Origin: a virus
IMG/VR virus record: IMGVR_UViG_3300030108_000811
Location: 11,318-32,431 of that record
Direction: 5' to 3' (one strand)
DNA: 21,114 nt
The position numbers and the translations under genes were made by a program. This document shows, piece by piece, positions 17,101 to 21,114 of the stretch; the stretch's first letter is position 1; every line of letters begins with the position of its first letter. The notes beneath the pieces were generated by a model. That model ran no database searches. It was not told the DNA's origin and worked only from the letters and a program-made list of their open reading frames with translations.

Positions 17101-18122
17101 CAAATGGTAAAAGTGCTCTTTTAGATGTAGGCTTTACTGTTCCTAGACTTTTAGGTGGGAACAGAATTAGCAGAAGAGAGTGGGCTATAAATACACTACG
17201 AGAACTAGGAATTTCTGATTATAAAAAACCCCCTACAGAAAGACAGTTAGTCGAATCTATGTATAGGTTTTCAAGGGATAGTCAGCTACAAAGAAACGTT
17301 CTTAATGAGCCTTTGGTTACGCAAGACCCAAGATGGAGACCTTTCTTTTTATTTAAAAAATTTGGATACAAACAATTCAACTGGGTAAGAGAACAGTTAA
17401 GTGAAGAGGTGTCTCGTGGTAATTTATTTCCCATGCTAAGGTTGGGTATGGCTGGGATGGCTGGAGGAGAGATGGTTTCTTATGCTAGAGACCTGTTATC
17501 AACTTGGATATCTGGTGATAGTATATATGATAACAATAGATATATATTACCTTACTTGCCAAAAAACATGCCTTTTTCTGATGTGGGGCCAGAACAGTTT
17601 ATAGATGCTTCTCAGTTAACAATGGATGACTACCTTGATAGGTTTGCATCTGTAGGTGCTTTAGGAATTGTAAGCGATATTGTTGCTAATGAAAATAAAG
17701 TTAGGGCTTTAGAGTTTGCATTTAAGCCTGCCGTAGTGCAAGATTTTCAAAAAATATGGAGTGCAATGACTAGGACAATGGAAGACACTAAAACTTACGG
17801 ATTGGGAACTGCCATTAGAATACCTAAATATATAGCACCAGTAACAGGTACAATACCAAGAAGGATTTTACAAAGGTTTGAAACTAAAGGACAGAGGGTA
17901 GAGTACGTAAAGAGAATAAAAGCTCTTAGATTAACTGAAATTAGAGATGCAATAATAGATGGAGACAGCCAGAAAGCTGTAAGGATTATTGAAGATTACA
18001 ATAGAACTTTTGCATCAGAAAATCCTATCCTGTACGATGATTACGATGCGGATGCCATTACAGCAAGAATCATAAATAGAATAAAGAAAAGACAGAGAAA
18101 TATAAAAAGAACTAATCCGTAA
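14121..18122 (+). CDS. giant putative internal/ejection protein
   Basis: At 1333 residues this is the largest gene in the window. AAGGT lies about 5 nt before ATG 14121. The N-terminal part has a hydrophobic Gly-rich stretch (about 118-152, IMSMVQPVDLATGILGGGVG) and a second Gly-rich segment near 230-275. The middle (about 400-870) is highly charged and helical. Near 882-920 comes FATIPNLTQLSISTAIRTGY, and near 1104-1133 another hydrophobic run (RLGMAGMAGGEMVSYARDLL) after a 'WRPFFLFKKFGYKQFNWVRE' segment. That last part resembles large phage proteins carried in the head and injected with the DNA (T7 gp16 position). No transglycosylase or protease motif is seen. It ends 11 bases inside the converging minus-strand gene. 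Confidence 0.6.
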   Translation: MPTDPQSYRSFSSALEKLYQNPNSVSDQTVDRFYDTSDYLEEDSNYKNSSFSLSDFYKEKNNQIEQVKVSSDDESLYGFQAPTWTPDWIKAGYNRSITGMAIKALNGEKIKEYDLNVMEDIGATIMSMVQPVDLATGILGGGVGGLAARQALKTGTKEALKKGLSKTATNKIIAKKLDDQVVNQILQNTPNKAIQLMSSAGVKGNIAKKAVENAAPRVVHRALIEGAKGSTGLGFYQGLSTASYDKVTTGDIDEVKALKETLKGMTLGAVTGASSPVVKSALKNLNPLTQELASKAVETVEFGTLSPVLNGQDINPETLVESYIHAAGVVGGLTAQKKAFAFAKKGIKSIKEKQYDSPMTAETAARYVLESNLPNQKSKKSAQTSRDLIESKEIFVNKYGTKFDNLKFSDRNKQVTLRNAKTKKVDQLNYDQFDELLFRRESKARTVAGLLKSRNRKILKIKDDLGVKDDRFKDYIDAVRLTPLDSKIKNKYSLNSLSGVERLKLLNEMRHEKRIYQLSQNFLNAGWEGSLLPKKRFIDQVLPNMPKVYRQAKNRATTQLEVLSFRDFDNYNVRELTLLGGYLQQLQGAGAFKKGLFKEKKFLEDAKQLADRLEDPRYANPKNKNLPDYKRVSEVRSILDKIWDDANKIGIDLGPKEEFYFPRMIKPEILKIFNSDIAKFGKDNPSLNFDGKGLSKTREYQRLVSGYIKSKEFDEPTVKAIKKIAGIAEDAPEPRTRRELREREKSLAEAFYDFSNNVTVQFSSKAKNLEFARKNINIPKEFLERDARLVLARYAKQASSRIAEVENFGVKGERIYSRISALRKSAINARQDGRANLSKRLEESAKTIDFLFKSATTRIELDSDYNYKSSFAKKFWNNAVDFQIGTKIGLGFATIPNLTQLSISTAIRTGYYPLMKAMVKLSTDQEYRNFVKKSGSTNLSVFQQIHNLEPMDTFFGRFADLTTKASGFQKINEFNQLVSAAAAREWISSLRKTANGKSALLDVGFTVPRLLGGNRISRREWAINTLRELGISDYKKPPTERQLVESMYRFSRDSQLQRNVLNEPLVTQDPRWRPFFLFKKFGYKQFNWVREQLSEEVSRGNLFPMLRLGMAGMAGGEMVSYARDLLSTWISGDSIYDNNRYILPYLPKNMPFSDVGPEQFIDASQLTMDDYLDRFASVGALGIVSDIVANENKVRALEFAFKPAVVQDFQKIWSAMTRTMEDTKTYGLGTAIRIPKYIAPVTGTIPRRILQRFETKGQRVEYVKRIKALRLTEIRDAIIDGDSQKAVRIIEDYNRTFASENPILYDDYDADAITARIINRIKKRQRNIKRTNP

Positions 18123-18309
18123 CGTACAATAAAGTTTCTTCTGCAAATTCTGGAAACCCATGCTTCTCCCAAAACTTAGCTAATCTTTTGTAATATACTT
18201 GTGCTGTGATACGGTTTCTTTTTAAATCTTTTATAATTGCCATGAACTCAGAAACCAGTTCAGGTTCCATAGGTTTTTCTTCTACTGGAAAGTCATCCAA
18301 TATATCCAT
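18112..18309 (-). CDS. 65-aa helical protein of unknown function, converging with the late operon
   Basis: The product is 65 residues, with an acidic start (MDILDDFPVEEKPMEPE) and then a helical part (VSEFMAIIKDLKRNRITAQVYYKRL, FWEKHGFPEFAEETLL). Its ATG overlaps the stop of the gene upstream on the minus strand as TAATG. Its stop falls inside the last codons of the giant plus-strand gene, an 11-bp tail-to-tail overlap. No domain is recognised. The position past the hairpin at 18638-18663 means it may rely on read-through or on an unseen promoter. Confidence 0.65.
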   Translation of the reverse strand: MDILDDFPVEEKPMEPELVSEFMAIIKDLKRNRITAQVYYKRLAKFWEKHGFPEFAEETLLYVTD

Positions 18310-18611
18310 TACTTACCACTCCTTATTTCTATAGAAAAAAGTTCTTCTTTCTTTTTCTTTGTATATGTAGACCTTTGACTCTTTGTCATCTTCAACCAAC
18401 ACTCTGGAAGTGAGGAAACTTGAGTGTCATAACTACCTGCAACACCACAAAATTTTTTAAGTTGGTCATCATTTTTTTGCTTTTGTGGATTAAAATACGA
18501 TTTACCGCAAAAACCACAGGTTCTATCAATTTTACTACAAATTTCAAACATTGGCTTTAAAAAACCCCCTCTAATCTCACGATTTTCGCTGTAAAATAAA
18601 TTATTGGACAT
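18309..18611 (-). CDS. 100-aa cysteine-containing, possibly zinc-binding protein
   Basis: The protein has five Cys: 25, 32, 35, 55 and 71. TCGFCGKSYFNPQKQ gives a CxxC pair, and Cys55 and Cys71 could complete a four-Cys zinc site, though the spacing is unlike a standard zinc ribbon. The C-terminal part is basic (KKKKEELFSIEIRSGK). The start is ATG 18611, with only a weak AGG upstream. It is the first gene after the hairpin and is coupled to the next gene by TAATG. A small DNA-binding or regulatory protein is possible but unproven. Confidence 0.6.
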   Translation of the reverse strand: MSNNLFYSENREIRGGFLKPMFEICSKIDRTCGFCGKSYFNPQKQKNDDQLKKFCGVAGSYDTQVSSLPECWLKMTKSQRSTYTKKKKEELFSIEIRSGK

Positions 18612-18637
18612 AAGTATCGCCTAAATAAAAACTATTG

Positions 18638-18663
18638 AATAAGGGGGCCGTAGCCCCCTTATT
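18638..18663. terminator. perfect 11-bp hairpin, likely bidirectional terminator
   Basis: The arms AATAAGGGGGC (18638-18648) and GCCCCCTTATT (18653-18663) are perfect complements around a 4-base CGTA loop. Both sides have A/T-rich flanks: TTATTATTAAC follows on the plus strand, and CAATAGTTTTTAT follows on the minus strand. It lies just downstream of the minus-strand gene at 18675 and would stop that operon. In the other direction it is the first hairpin I see after the late operon ends at 18122. Confidence 0.75.
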
Positions 18664-18674
18664 ATTAACAAGAC

Positions 18675-18884
18675 CTAAAATGGCGTTTTTTTCTTGTACT
18701 CTTCCTTAAACTGACCAGAAAGATACCTATCTCCCTTATCGGTTTCGTTAATCCAAAGAGAAAAATCTTTCTTCTCTCCGTTTACCATACCGTTGCCAGT
18801 GTAGTCAGGCTTTTTATCACCGTCTTTTTTGTACTTGTTTTTCCACAGCGTAAAGCTGTTGTCTTTTATTTTGTATTCGGCCAT
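18675..18884 (-). CDS. small protein ending in Thr-Pro-Phe, possible ssDNA-associated role
   Basis: This 69-residue protein has a perfect AGGAGG Shine-Dalgarno 4 nt before its ATG, the strongest in the window. The sequence has a strand pattern (FTLWKNKYKKDGDKKPDYTG, then FSLWINETDKGDRYLSGQF) like short OB- or beta-barrel-type phage proteins with a 'PDYTGxGxVNG' core. That core resembles small uncharacterised proteins near replication genes. The last residues, KKKTPF, recall the Pro-Phe end of single-stranded DNA-binding proteins, but the acidic residues of that tail are absent. It sits just before the terminator hairpin. Confidence 0.7.
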   Translation of the reverse strand: MAEYKIKDNSFTLWKNKYKKDGDKKPDYTGNGMVNGEKKDFSLWINETDKGDRYLSGQFKEEYKKKTPF

Positions 18885-18888
18885 TTTG

Positions 18889-18894
18889 CCTCCT
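18889..18894 (-). promoter_or_regulatory. consensus Shine-Dalgarno for the 18884 start
   Basis: CCTCCT on the plus strand is AGGAGG on the minus strand, 4 nt before the ATG at 18884. It is the only complete consensus site noticed and suggests high expression of this small protein. Confidence 0.8.
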
Positions 18895-18907
18895 AGTTAT
18901 GGGCAAC

Positions 18908-19117
18908 CTAATTCATTACCTTTTTTAGCCAACTGAGAGACATTACATTGTCATTCTCTTTGTAAGAATCAGGTCGCCCTGTTTTGTTATTCAATCTTGT
19001 TTCAAGCTCCACCATTCTTTTGTAAGTTGATCCGTTTGGTGAAACTCTACCTTCTTTGATAATTTTTTTGTAATACGTAACTAGCCCCCTAGCTCCCATT
19101 AGTTTATTTGTCTTCAT
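18908..19117 (-). CDS. 69-aa protein of unknown function
   Basis: The start is ATG 19117 with AAGGAG (19125-19130) 7 nt upstream, inside the end of the gene before it; the overlap is 14 bp. The product is basic and mainly helical: LMGARGLVTYYKKIIKEG, VSPNGSTYKRMVELETRLN, then a short end with SLSWLKKVMN. The 'SPNGSTYKRMVELE' part looks like a short helix-turn-helix, but I would not claim DNA binding. No family is recognised. Confidence 0.65.
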   Translation of the reverse strand: MKTNKLMGARGLVTYYKKIIKEGRVSPNGSTYKRMVELETRLNNKTGRPDSYKENDNVMSLSWLKKVMN

Positions 19118-19439
19118 TTGCCATCTCCTTCATTATAGATAATGTGTTAATAAAATATTCATAATCCAAAACAATGTAAGGCTTGCCACGATCTTCACGG
19201 ATTACTACACCATGCTCTTGTTTCTCTGGCTTCATCCACACTGCTATCTGCTTTCTCCTTTTGCATCCAAAGTATTGGCCTTCTATTTCTATATCTCCTT
19301 GCTCATGCTGTGCACCACCTCGGTCTCTGTTGAACGCTTGGAGCCCTGCTTCTTTTGCCATGCGTACTGCTTGTCTCTGGAGCTCCGCACCACGTTGTCT
19401 CGCTCTCCTGCCACGCCTTACGTTCTTTGGATTCTTCAT
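19104..19439 (-). CDS. PD-(D/E)XK / Holliday-junction-resolvase-like protein lacking the usual Glu
   Basis: This 111-residue protein opens with a very basic segment (RRGRRARQRGAELQRQ). Glu19 (GAELQRQ) is the expected first acidic residue of the PD-(D/E)XK helix. GDIEIEG supplies Asp49. The next motif should be E-x-K but reads Gly58-Cys59-Lys60 (FGCKRRK). Lys60 is there and the Glu is not. AVWMKPEKQEHGVVIRED and a C-terminal helix match the remaining fold of small phage resolvase/VRR-NUC-like nucleases as I know them. It may be inactive, use another acidic residue, or only bind DNA. The start ATG overlaps the TGA of the zinc-ribbon gene as ATGA and has GAGG 8 nt upstream. The N-terminal half is richer in GC than its neighbours. 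Confidence 0.65.
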   Translation of the reverse strand: MKNPKNVRRGRRARQRGAELQRQAVRMAKEAGLQAFNRDRGGAQHEQGDIEIEGQYFGCKRRKQIAVWMKPEKQEHGVVIREDRGKPYIVLDYEYFINTLSIMKEMANEDK

Positions 19440-19606
19440 ACTGCTAACCTCATTTTACTGTATACCTTTTTATTTCTACAGCGAGGGCAACTCATGTAAA
19501 GTCTTTTAGAATCTGACCAGTGAGTATTGTCACACTTATCACATTGATATAGATATTCTATGACATACTGACCATTGACATATTTTGTTCTGGTAAGGTC
19601 AAACAT
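19436..19606 (-). CDS. 56-aa zinc-ribbon protein
   Basis: The minus strand has ATG at 19606 and TGA at 19436-19438, giving 56 residues. They include Cys22-x2-Cys25 (QCDKC) and Cys40-Pro-Arg-Cys43 (MSCPRC), a clear two-knuckle CxxC...CxxC zinc ribbon. The start overlaps the end of the upstream gene by 8 bases and the stop overlaps the next ATG as ATGA, so the gene fits neatly into the operon. The Shine-Dalgarno is weak. Zinc ribbons of this size usually bind nucleic acid or another protein. Its place beside two nuclease-like genes suggests a role in DNA processing or in gene regulation. Confidence 0.75.
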   Translation of the reverse strand: MFDLTRTKYVNGQYVIEYLYQCDKCDNTHWSDSKRLYMSCPRCRNKKVYSKMRLAV

Positions 19607-19853
19607 TTTTTACTACAGAACCTTCTACTGTTAATTTTTCTTCTTCTAACCTATCTAAAATTGCATTGTTTTCCTTGTCTAACATTTTAGACTCAATTCT
19701 TCTCATATCTTTCAATAAAGATTTGTAAGGTTTGATATAGCTATGCATATTATTATCTTTAAAACCTAGTATAGCCATGCTCAATGCATTAATGTGAAGT
19801 GAAACTTCTTCTTTAGAATATTTAATCAAAGCTGTACAAGTATATTTTTTCAT
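19599..19853 (-). CDS. 84-aa helical protein of unknown function
   Basis: ATG 19853 overlaps the upstream TGA as ATGA; an AGGAG lies about 11 nt upstream. After a short strand-like start (KYTCTALIKYSKEEVSLHI) the sequence is helical and charged. It has IKPYKSLLKDMRRIESKML and LDRLEEEKLTVEG, probably a coiled-coil dimer. No motif suggests an enzyme. It lies between the active-looking nuclease and the zinc-ribbon gene and may be their partner. Confidence 0.65.
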   Translation of the reverse strand: MKKYTCTALIKYSKEEVSLHINALSMAILGFKDNNMHSYIKPYKSLLKDMRRIESKMLDKENNAILDRLEEEKLTVEGSVVKNV

Positions 19854-20314
19854 AATAGTTCTGCTCCTCTCTTTACTGGCAGATATGCATTGGTTCTAAC
19901 AATACTACCACCGTTAATTGTTTTCTGTGTCTTTGTATTTTTAACGTCAAAATCAAACAAAAAGTTTCCATATTTATCTGTGATTTTCCAATACATAATA
20001 ATCTCATCTGGTATCAAATAAAGAAAGCCAATGAAAGGAACTCTCAAAAGCTGTGATAATTTTCTACCATCAAGTATCTTATCAAATGTTACAAGCCAAG
20101 ACCCAAACTCTCTGAGTTTCATAAGACTCATATCTCTGCACTTAGACTCGAAAATTCCTGTAAGTTGATTGCCTTGTGAAATCATACCATCTACTTTCGC
20201 ATCCATATCCTTATCTGTCTCTATAATATTTACATTTGTCAGTACGCTTATTCTTTCAAGCATAATTCTTTCATACTCTAAAGACTTTTGTCCCTTATCT
20301 GTTAGTATATCCAT
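19850..20314 (-). CDS. PD-(D/E)XK nuclease-family protein with intact catalytic residues
   Basis: This 154-residue protein has a Glu-rich N-terminal helix (SLEYERIMLERISVL) with Glu13 or Glu15 as first acidic residue. Asp42 in AKVDGMI and Glu56-x-Lys58 in GIFESKCR then complete the PD-(D/E)XK active site (D-x13-E-x-K). The later part (SQLLRVPFIGFLYLIPDEII) fits the hydrophobic core strands and helices of the fold. Such phage nucleases act as recombination exonucleases or as structure-specific endonucleases; the sequence does not say which. Its neighbours, a possible ssDNA-binding protein upstream and other small DNA proteins downstream, favour recombination or replication. It is coupled to both neighbours by TAATG and ATGA overlaps. 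Confidence 0.75.
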   Translation of the reverse strand: MDILTDKGQKSLEYERIMLERISVLTNVNIIETDKDMDAKVDGMISQGNQLTGIFESKCRDMSLMKLREFGSWLVTFDKILDGRKLSQLLRVPFIGFLYLIPDEIIMYWKITDKYGNFLFDFDVKNTKTQKTINGGSIVRTNAYLPVKRGAELL

Positions 20315-20787
20315 TAGAATGGTACAGGCGGTTGTTCTAATAATTGTATTACTGTGGCTACTGGATAGTGAACCTCTGTATCTAAATCATTTATAAACTT
20401 CTTTCTATATACATCGATCAATACTTTAGCCATTTTAATATCGTGAAGATAGAGGAAGGGCAGTTGGTTGCCCTCCCCCCCTTCTTTCCTAAGCTTCATC
20501 ATGGAGATAAACTTTGCAAAGCCCCAGTTCTTCTTGTGCTCGTATAACGAATCTTCCGTCTTCTTGTATCTGAATATCCCATTATCCTTTACGATACTAT
20601 CAGCATAGTCGGGATGCTCGTCCTTGTCTATTTCGTATTCAGGCTTGAATATATCTGCCACATACCTACCGAACCTTACGTTCTCAGATAAATCCATGCT
20701 TACAATACTGGCGGTGTACCTTCCCGCAGGGACTGACTTACTGAAATCAAGTGGATCACCGGGATAAAATGCATCTCCTAAATCCAT
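20314..20787 (-). CDS. possible DUF669-type / ssDNA-binding-like protein
   Basis: This 157-residue protein reads SVPAGRYTASIVSMDLSEN near residue 20, then strand-rich sequence (RYVADIFKPEYEI), then NGIFRYKK and a helix NWGFAKFISMMKLRKEG. The opening 'PAGxYxAxI' and the later helix resemble phage DUF669-type proteins, which often sit beside nucleases and are suspected ssDNA-binding proteins. The C-terminus is QPPVPF, with a terminal Pro-Phe as in SSB tails. The match is suggestive only. A run of seven G (20475-20481 on the plus strand as C) codes for Gly-Gly here. The stop overlaps the next ATG; the gap to the upstream gene is one base. Confidence 0.5.
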   Translation of the reverse strand: MDLGDAFYPGDPLDFSKSVPAGRYTASIVSMDLSENVRFGRYVADIFKPEYEIDKDEHPDYADSIVKDNGIFRYKKTEDSLYEHKKNWGFAKFISMMKLRKEGGEGNQLPFLYLHDIKMAKVLIDVYRKKFINDLDTEVHYPVATVIQLLEQPPVPF

Positions 20788-20788
20788 C

Positions 20789-21114
20789 TTAGGCTGACTT
20801 CATTACCTCTATTTTAGATAGACATGCTTCTAAGTTGTCAATAGTAATGTTGCCATTCTTTAACTGATATAGTACCTTGTTCCTGTTCTTAGCACCTAAA
20901 GACTCCACCGCTTTTTTTATCTGCTTCTCAACGTATTCCTGATCTGTCTCCTTAATTACCTTACCGTTAAACTTATCCTTTACCTCCTTCACCAGTTCTT
21001 CATCTGTCATGGCTTCCTTCTTATCAAGCATCTCTTTAATGCCGTGATAACCATGTATGATAAACTGCACCCATTTCTCCATTGTCTTCATGTTGTCAGG
21101 TGTAAGGTCATGCC
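20789..21114 (-). CDS. C-terminal part of an unidentified protein (open at window edge)
   Basis: The minus-strand frame is open from the window edge to TAA at 20789-20791. An ATG at 21091 could begin a 100-residue protein, but it has no Shine-Dalgarno and the open frame reads seven in-frame residues before it (HDLTPDN), so a longer gene running out of the window is more likely. The visible part is helical and charged: WVQFIIHGYHGIKEMLDKKE, EVKDKFNGKVIKE, NRNKVLYQLKNGNITIDNLE. No family is recognised. As the first gene of the visible minus-strand operon it would be co-transcribed with the ssDNA-binding-like and nuclease genes. Confidence 0.6.
   Translation of the reverse strand, partial: HDLTPDNMKTMEKWVQFIIHGYHGIKEMLDKKEAMTDEELVKEVKDKFNGKVIKETDQEYVEKQIKKAVESLGAKNRNKVLYQLKNGNITIDNLEACLSKIEVMKSA

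Noticed and set aside
12936-18122. Lytic transglycosylase domain as in T7 gp16
   Set aside because: No Glu-Ser followed by Gly-Leu-Met-Gln type motif was found in either large protein.
19183-19509. Plus-strand, cysteine-rich frames opposite the resolvase-like gene
   Set aside because: The many Cys and Ser reflect the antisense of Arg/Lys/Gly codons; the minus-strand genes there have overlapping starts and stops and a zinc-ribbon motif.
1-21114. tRNA genes, CRISPR arrays, insertion sequences, attachment sites, toxin-antitoxin or anti-phage systems
   Set aside because: No cloverleaf, spaced repeats, transposase, integrase or known defence motif was seen by eye; a tRNA or profile search could still find something.

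Overview
The window looks like a 21 kb piece of an AT-rich tailed-phage genome, probably a lytic podovirus-type phage of the kind recovered from marine metagenomes. The evidence is the dense packing of virion structural genes, the pervasive start/stop overlaps (TAATG, ATGA, GTGA), many short genes of unknown function, and a back-to-back early/late layout. No capsid, portal, terminase, DNA polymerase, integrase or host gene is visible, so the host cannot be named from this sequence. A marine host is inference from the style of the proteins.

Late (plus) strand, 1-18122. The window opens in the C-terminus of a basic protein, followed by two short, very lysine-rich proteins that overlap by 56 bp (104-596). 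Next come a 413-aa structural protein with a coiled-coil tail and two short genes that together look like one head-tail adaptor (1841-2619). After a 104-bp gap holding a candidate promoter comes a 991-aa trimeric tail fibre with YadA-head-like repeats and a C-terminal S74 self-cleaving chaperone. From 5717 to 7638 lies a cluster of small proteins, several with one membrane segment. These are candidates for host lysis (holin/spanin-like), but no endolysin is recognisable. From 7638 to 10856 lies a large tail protein interrupted by an in-frame amber codon at 8040-8042. A small beta-rich virion protein follows, then three large proteins (11576-18122) whose size, order and composition suggest internal/ejection proteins comparable to T7 gp14-gp15-gp16.

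Early (minus) strand, 21114-18112. Transcription converges on the late operon and the two coding regions overlap by 11 bp. Reading from 21114 downward: the C-terminus of an unknown protein, a possible DUF669/ssDNA-binding-like protein, a PD-(D/E)XK nuclease with its catalytic residues intact, a small helical protein, a 56-aa zinc-ribbon protein, a second nuclease-like protein lacking the expected catalytic Glu, an unknown 69-aa protein and a small protein ending in Thr-Pro-Phe. Then comes a strong 11-bp hairpin that could terminate both strands, followed by two short genes beyond it. This looks like a DNA replication/recombination block.

Points most worth a second look are the amber codon in the tail protein, the split adaptor, the dual-frame lysine-rich repeat, the small-membrane-protein cluster, and the convergent end where two minus-strand genes would be antisense to late transcripts. 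No tRNA, rRNA, CRISPR array, insertion sequence or attachment site was seen.
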